64,000 bases of DNA, from NCBI RefSeq assembly GCF_907165045.1, contig NZ_CAJRAU010000007.1, positions 124,001-188,000 of the forward strand, read 5' to 3'. The notes beneath the pieces were generated by a model, which had not been told where the DNA came from, did not search any database, and saw only the letters and a list, made by a program, of their open reading frames with translations. Shown here piece by piece: positions 60,670 through 64,000 of this stretch. Position numbers and translations under genes: made by a program. This DNA is from Dyadobacter linearis. GTDB taxonomy: Bacteria; Bacteroidota; Bacteroidia; Cytophagales; Spirosomataceae. Positions within the stretch are counted from its first letter, which is position 1, and each line of letters starts with the position of its first letter.

Positions 60670-60872
60670 CGCCCCGGTAAGTTTGAAATCAAGCTTCGAA
60701 CATTTTCAAACAAAGACAAACAAACTCAAACATTTTCGGGAACCACGGTGGTTTTTCCAAAGCCAGCTATCGCCGGTACGTCGCAAAAAGCGACTCCCCG
60801 GCGGCTGGCCATGGGAAAACCCCTGGACCCCTGCTATTCGCCTCGCGGCTCATAGCTTAAATCGTAGACATT
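60670..60872. other. Candidate origin of transfer (oriT)
   Basis: A 203-bp noncoding stretch directly upstream of mobC. It contains AACCAC-G-GTGGTT (60741-60753), a nested hairpin at 60762-60809 (GCCAGC, CGCCGG and GTCGC pairing with GCGAC, CCGGCG and GCTGGC: 17 pairs around small internal loops), and directly repeated AAACATTTTC boxes (60699 region and 60728 region). Hairpin plus position beside mobC/relaxase genes fits oriT; the nick site cannot be named. Confidence 0.6.
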
Positions 60873-61535
60873 ATGGAAAGCAAAAGAAAAGTAAGACCAC
60901 AGAAAGAGGAGAAGGTTGTGCGAAGAGATCACTTTTCTGTATGGGTTACCAAAGACGAAAAAATCAGGATCAACCAGCTGGTCGAAAAGAGTGGGCTTTC
61001 AGCAAGTCAATTCCTTTTGACACTGGCACTGGACGTCCCCATTAAACGACCGCAAAAGAAAACATTGCCCGCCCGAACAGCCGAAATGATCCGGACGCTC
61101 GAACAACTCAGCGGCATTCTGTCGCTTGCGGTTTTGAAAACAAAGGATCATCAGATGCAAAGTCGGCAATGGATGCAGAGCAGTCAGCACCTGCGCTTAC
61201 TTGCACAGATCATCACGCTCTGGATATTTGAAGATTTTGAGATCAGGACATTTCATAAGACACTCAATAATGTGCAGGAGTGGATGCACCAGTTGACGCT
61301 ATACATTCAGCGGATCCTGCCGGAATCTCAAAACAAGAGCAGCATTCTTGAAACGACCGAAAACATCTTTCGTAATGTACAAGAGCTACTGGCAAAGTAT
61401 GAGAGCTACTATCAGCCAACTGAGCTGGCCGGACAGCTTCGGGTATGGAAGTCGGATGTGTCGGATCATCCCGATCAAGTGCATAGGATGATTGAAGAGA
61501 AGGTCACGGCAATGCTTAAACGTTTAGACTTATGA
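60873..61535 (+). CDS. mobC: MobC-like relaxosome protein
   Basis: The N-terminal segment after a basic tail (DHFSVWVTKDEKIRINQLVE, KSGLSASQFLLTLAL) is a ribbon-helix-helix as in MobC/MbeC relaxosome accessory proteins. The C-terminal part is helical. It overlaps the relaxase gene by 4 bp (ATGA), the usual mobC-mobA pairing. It would bind oriT and help the relaxase to open it. Confidence 0.78.
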   Translation: MESKRKVRPQKEEKVVRRDHFSVWVTKDEKIRINQLVEKSGLSASQFLLTLALDVPIKRPQKKTLPARTAEMIRTLEQLSGILSLAVLKTKDHQMQSRQWMQSSQHLRLLAQIITLWIFEDFEIRTFHKTLNNVQEWMHQLTLYIQRILPESQNKSSILETTENIFRNVQELLAKYESYYQPTELAGQLRVWKSDVSDHPDQVHRMIEEKVTAMLKRLDL

Positions 61536-62377
61536 TAGGGAAAGTGGGTTTGGGAAACTTCGCGAAGGGAATATTGAGCTACTGTTATTACGAAAAGGAG
61601 TTGACAGCAAAACAATTGAAAGAAGTTACGATTGACGACGTTCGAGGAGAGCTTATTTACATTCAGCATCTTGGCATAAATACAATGCAGGACGGAAGGC
61701 TGGACTTGGACTATCTTGCCAAGCAAATGCTGGATAATAGGGACAAAAACAGAAATCTCAATAAATATGTTTGGCATCAATCGTTCAGCTTTCCCCCAGG
61801 GGAAGATCCGTCCACAGAGAAGCTCACCAGCTTGGTCGTAGAGTTTGCAAAGGAATTTGGTTTTGCAGAAAATCAAATGCTTGCCTTCAAGCACAACGAT
61901 ACGAAGCATAAGCACATTCATATTGTCGCAAACCGAATCAACTATAACGGCAAAAACACCGCTGATCATTTTAAGAACTATGCGCGGACGGGCGAATTTT
62001 CCCGACGAATGGAATTGCAACTTGGACTCACTATAACTTCTGACATGAGCTTAAATCAAAAAGGAAAGCAGCAAGCGCCAAGGCAGGATACAGCAATCAT
62101 TAACCTCAGGAGTTTGGTAGACCAAGTTTTAGCAAAAGCATCTTCAATTGATGAATTTGCGAAGCAAATGCAAACGAGCGGTTTTAAGACGTATATAGGA
62201 AGAGGTGTAGCTTTTTTCAATATGCAGAATCGTATGAAAGTGAAAGGTTCTGAGTTGGGGAAAGACTATTCATTGCAAAATCTTGAAAACCGAATGGGCA
62301 TGGAGATGTCGCAAGCTTTTGTGCCTGTAAAACGAAAGAAAAAGTCTCGCCGCAAACGACAAGGATTGAGCATCTAA
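61532..62377 (+). CDS. Relaxase (MobA-type, HUH nuclease)
   Basis: The relaxase core is seen in residues 1-150: ILSYCYYEKEL (candidate catalytic Tyr), WHQSFSFPPGEDP and the metal-binding KHKHIHIVANRINYNG (H-x-H-x family motif III). The C-terminal 100 residues are basic and helical (VKRKKKSRRKRQ end). At 281 residues it is a short relaxase without helicase or primase domain, as in mobilizable rather than self-transmissible elements. No coupling protein or type IV secretion genes are visible in the window. Confidence 0.82.
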   Translation: MIGKVGLGNFAKGILSYCYYEKELTAKQLKEVTIDDVRGELIYIQHLGINTMQDGRLDLDYLAKQMLDNRDKNRNLNKYVWHQSFSFPPGEDPSTEKLTSLVVEFAKEFGFAENQMLAFKHNDTKHKHIHIVANRINYNGKNTADHFKNYARTGEFSRRMELQLGLTITSDMSLNQKGKQQAPRQDTAIINLRSLVDQVLAKASSIDEFAKQMQTSGFKTYIGRGVAFFNMQNRMKVKGSELGKDYSLQNLENRMGMEMSQAFVPVKRKKKSRRKRQGLSI

Positions 62378-62470
62378 TGAACGAAAAATAGACCGACAGC
62401 GGATAATATGTTTTCAGAGTACAAAACCACGCGCACACTTGTCAGTCAGTGCAACGAAAGTTACGAAAGT

Positions 62471-62573
62471 AAAAAGTGACGGCTGCAAAGTCTCCGGCTA
62501 TTTACCGCGGCCATTGCCGCTCCTTAAACCACCTCCCGACTTTGCACCGAAGGGGCGAGCCCCGTCACTTTTT
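62471..62573 (+). promoter_or_regulatory. Large inverted repeat ahead of ardA, possible ssDNA promoter
   Basis: AAAAAGTGACGG (62471-62482) pairs with CCGTCACTTTTT (62562-62573), and TGCAAAGTC (62484-62492) with GACTTTGCA further in. Smaller hairpins (GCGGCCATTGCCGC, GGGGCGAGCCCC) lie inside. The 62378-62640 interval has no convincing gene. Large foldable repeats before antirestriction genes in leading regions of mobile elements can act as promoters on single-stranded DNA. Confidence 0.55.
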
Positions 62574-62640
62574 ATTCGATCGGAGAAAGCGATTGCCCTG
62601 AGCACAAAGCTGGGGCTCGTAACTTTAAAGACTTTCAATT

Positions 62641-63189
62641 ATGAAATCATCAGAAAATGCTCCAAAGATTTATGTAGGCACTTATGGAATGTACAACAGC
62701 GGTTCACTCTTTGGGAAATGGTTTGATTTGACGGACTATGCTGATGCAAAGGAGTTTTATCAGGATTGCTATGAATATCATCGGAATGAGTTTGACCCAG
62801 AGCTTATGTTTCAGGACTGGGAAAATATTCCGGATTTTCTGATTTCAGAATGCAGTTTGGATGATAAGGTGTTTGAATACTTCCAAGCGCGGGACGAGAT
62901 GGACGATGATACAGCTAAAGCGTTCAAGCTTTACTGCGAACAGATTAGCAACTGGCCAAGTAATGGAAAATCAATAGACGAACAAGCAGAGAGTTTTCAG
63001 GAGAGCTACCGTGGATACTTTGGAGGATCGATGATGGATGCGAAGGTGGAGTATGCTTATCAGTACGTTGATGAAACTGGAATGCTGGCTAATGCCTCTT
63101 CGGTGCTCGAACGGTATTTTGATTATGAGGCTTTTGCGAGGGACTTGTTTTCGGATGGGTATACTGGGCGCAGGGTATGTATTGGCTGA
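62641..63189 (+). CDS. ardA: Antirestriction protein ArdA
   Basis: The N-terminus is classic ArdA: KIYVGTYGMYNSGSLFGKWF, DLTDYADAKEFYQDCYEYHR, NEFDPELMFQDWENIPDFLI. The acidic, DNA-mimicking composition (net negative, 182 residues) is conserved. ArdA blocks type I restriction enzymes by mimicking DNA. Here it lies on the same island as a complete hsdMSR set, so it would protect the element from the recipient's enzymes on transfer. Confidence 0.92.
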   Translation: MKSSENAPKIYVGTYGMYNSGSLFGKWFDLTDYADAKEFYQDCYEYHRNEFDPELMFQDWENIPDFLISECSLDDKVFEYFQARDEMDDDTAKAFKLYCEQISNWPSNGKSIDEQAESFQESYRGYFGGSMMDAKVEYAYQYVDETGMLANASSVLERYFDYEAFARDLFSDGYTGRRVCIG

Positions 63190-63190
63190 T

Positions 63191-63247
63191 TACTGAAATT
63201 ATGCTAGATAACCGACCGATAGCAGGTTATCTAGCGTAATTTCAGTA
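63191..63247. repeat. Long inverted repeat at the end of the island
   Basis: A 23-bp inverted repeat (arms 63191-63213 and 63225-63247, one T/C mismatch, 11-bp loop) starts 2 bp after the ardA stop. There is no T tract. It could be a terminator or an element end. Confidence 0.7.
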
Positions 63248-63390
63248 TTGCAATGACGAGATCAGTTGACGTCCTAAACATGGATTGCTTATTTGCGTCG
63301 GTTGCCGACAACGTAAGCAACACCTGATTGCCCCATATGCTTCTTCTAAGTTCAATTAGCTTCTCCTACATGACCATCTCAATAGATAAA

Positions 63391-64000
63391 TCACCTTGGC
63401 ACAACGACTTCAAGTTTTCCTACATTTGAACCGTTTTTATAGTTTTTTGAGATATAAAAATATTGGGTTTTGTCACTCAATACATTATTTGCCAAAACAG
63501 AATAAGTCTCAAACAGATAGGACGTTGATGGTTTAATTCCATCAACTATAGCAGCTGTCAACCCCGATAAGGAATTTACCTTTATCGAATTTTTAAGCAA
63601 TGGAGTAATTTTTTGGCTACTTGCATCAAGCACATTCAGATCAACTTCTTCATATGCTGCAAATACAGATTTCTCTTCATTTGCGGCAACGTCTTTGACT
63701 CTAATAAGATGGCCCTTCAAACCGGAAAACTTCTCGACAGGGCTAAAGCTAATCCATAATTTATCTGAATCCTGGCGGATTTCTCGGATAACGGGAACAA
63801 AGTTAGTAGCGAGATTCTGCCCGGGATTGTTTATTACTCTGTTTTGAAATAAGCTATGTCGATAATATCCTGGCATGAATTGCAACCGCATTCTTTCGAT
63901 TTGACCTTTTGAAAAAGAAGAAAGACAATTGTCTTTATTGTAGTTCATAAAATTCATGAACATTATGGGCTGTTTAATATCACAACTATGTTCGCCAAAA
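63391..64000 (-). CDS. M43-type (cytophagalysin-like) metalloprotease, C-terminal part
   Basis: The frame is open to the window edge (64000), so the start is outside. The protein begins here with GEHSCDIKQPIMFMNFMNYN, in which NFMNY is the Met-turn of M43/pappalysin metalloproteases and the following KDNCLSSFSKGQIERM is the typical Cys-containing segment after it. The zinc-binding HExxH would lie just upstream. The last 130 residues look like an Fn3/beta-sandwich and a sorting-type end. It is probably a secreted host protease and marks the exit from mobile DNA. Confidence 0.7.
   Translation of the reverse strand, partial: FGEHSCDIKQPIMFMNFMNYNKDNCLSSFSKGQIERMRLQFMPGYYRHSLFQNRVINNPGQNLATNFVPVIREIRQDSDKLWISFSPVEKFSGLKGHLIRVKDVAANEEKSVFAAYEEVDLNVLDASSQKITPLLKNSIKVNSLSGLTAAIVDGIKPSTSYLFETYSVLANNVLSDKTQYFYISKNYKNGSNVGKLEVVVPR

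Noticed and set aside
60656..61045. Reading frame across the candidate oriT and mobC start
   Set aside because: It crosses the hairpins and overlaps mobC in another frame; composition is random-looking.
62439..62726. Reading frame across the inverted repeat before ardA
   Set aside because: It consists largely of the repeat and overlaps ardA in another frame; the start of ardA is unambiguous.

Overview
The window reads as Bacteroidota (Cytophagia-like) DNA. The signs are signal peptides and lipoprotein signals of Bacteroidota style, a tyrosine integrase and MobC/relaxase of the type found on Bacteroidota mobilizable elements, ATGA/GTGA-coupled genes without clear Shine-Dalgarno sites, and an M43 (cytophagalysin-like) metalloprotease at the right edge. 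The genus cannot be fixed from the sequence. Nearly the whole window is mobile DNA: a prophage on the left (1 to about 33.3 kb) and a mobilizable defence island on the right (about 33.5 to 63.25 kb), followed by what looks like a host gene.

Prophage. Rightward late genes (1-11.8 kb) encode a tail-fibre C-terminus, a secreted tail-fibre-like protein, a lysis block (membrane coiled-coil proteins, amidase), a patatin lipase, both terminase subunits, the portal, and a MuF head protein with a C-terminal RelA/SpoT-like toxin domain. No major capsid gene follows MuF, so capsid and tail genes must lie left of the window or be lost. Leftward early genes occupy 14.3-20 kb (DEDDh exonuclease, RecE-like nuclease, candidate OB-fold protein, DUF1351 coiled coil) and 25.2-32.6 kb (C5 methyltransferase with a second reading frame inside it, RuvC-like and HNH nucleases, replication initiator with internal iteron-like repeats, helicase-methyltransferase fusion, Cro-like regulator). 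A divergent repressor starts at 32691. An exact 20-bp dyad occurs once at each early promoter region (20045 and 32642), which ties both operons to one repressor. A rightward, partly AT-rich cargo block (20.2-25.2 kb) interrupts the early genes and contains a recombination scar.

Defence island. A tyrosine integrase (33.56 kb) and an integrase N-terminal remnant (58.84 kb), each preceded by a similar palindrome, bracket three systems: (i) a five-gene unit with a DUF4011/SF1 helicase/Vsr-like nuclease protein, a TerY-like vWA protein, a PP2C phosphatase, a membrane kinase with Ig-like repeats, and an exported TPR/beta-barrel-like protein; (ii) a type I restriction-modification locus (hsdM, hsdS, hsdR) with an ABC-type ATPase gene inserted, whose C-terminus carries an RX4H motif; (iii) an McrBC-type system. 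After the integrase remnant come a ParA-like ATPase, a membrane protein, a hairpin-rich candidate oriT, MobC, a relaxase and the antirestriction protein ArdA, the last preceded by a large inverted repeat that could be a single-strand promoter.

The strongest candidate for an undescribed system is the TerY-type phosphorylation unit joined to a helicase-nuclease on one side and an exported beta-barrel-like protein on the other (35-46 kb). Next are the MuF-RelA/SpoT toxin with its convergent small gene, the dual-coded methyltransferase gene, and the RX4H ATPase inside the type I locus. All functions are read from motifs by eye; no database search was run.
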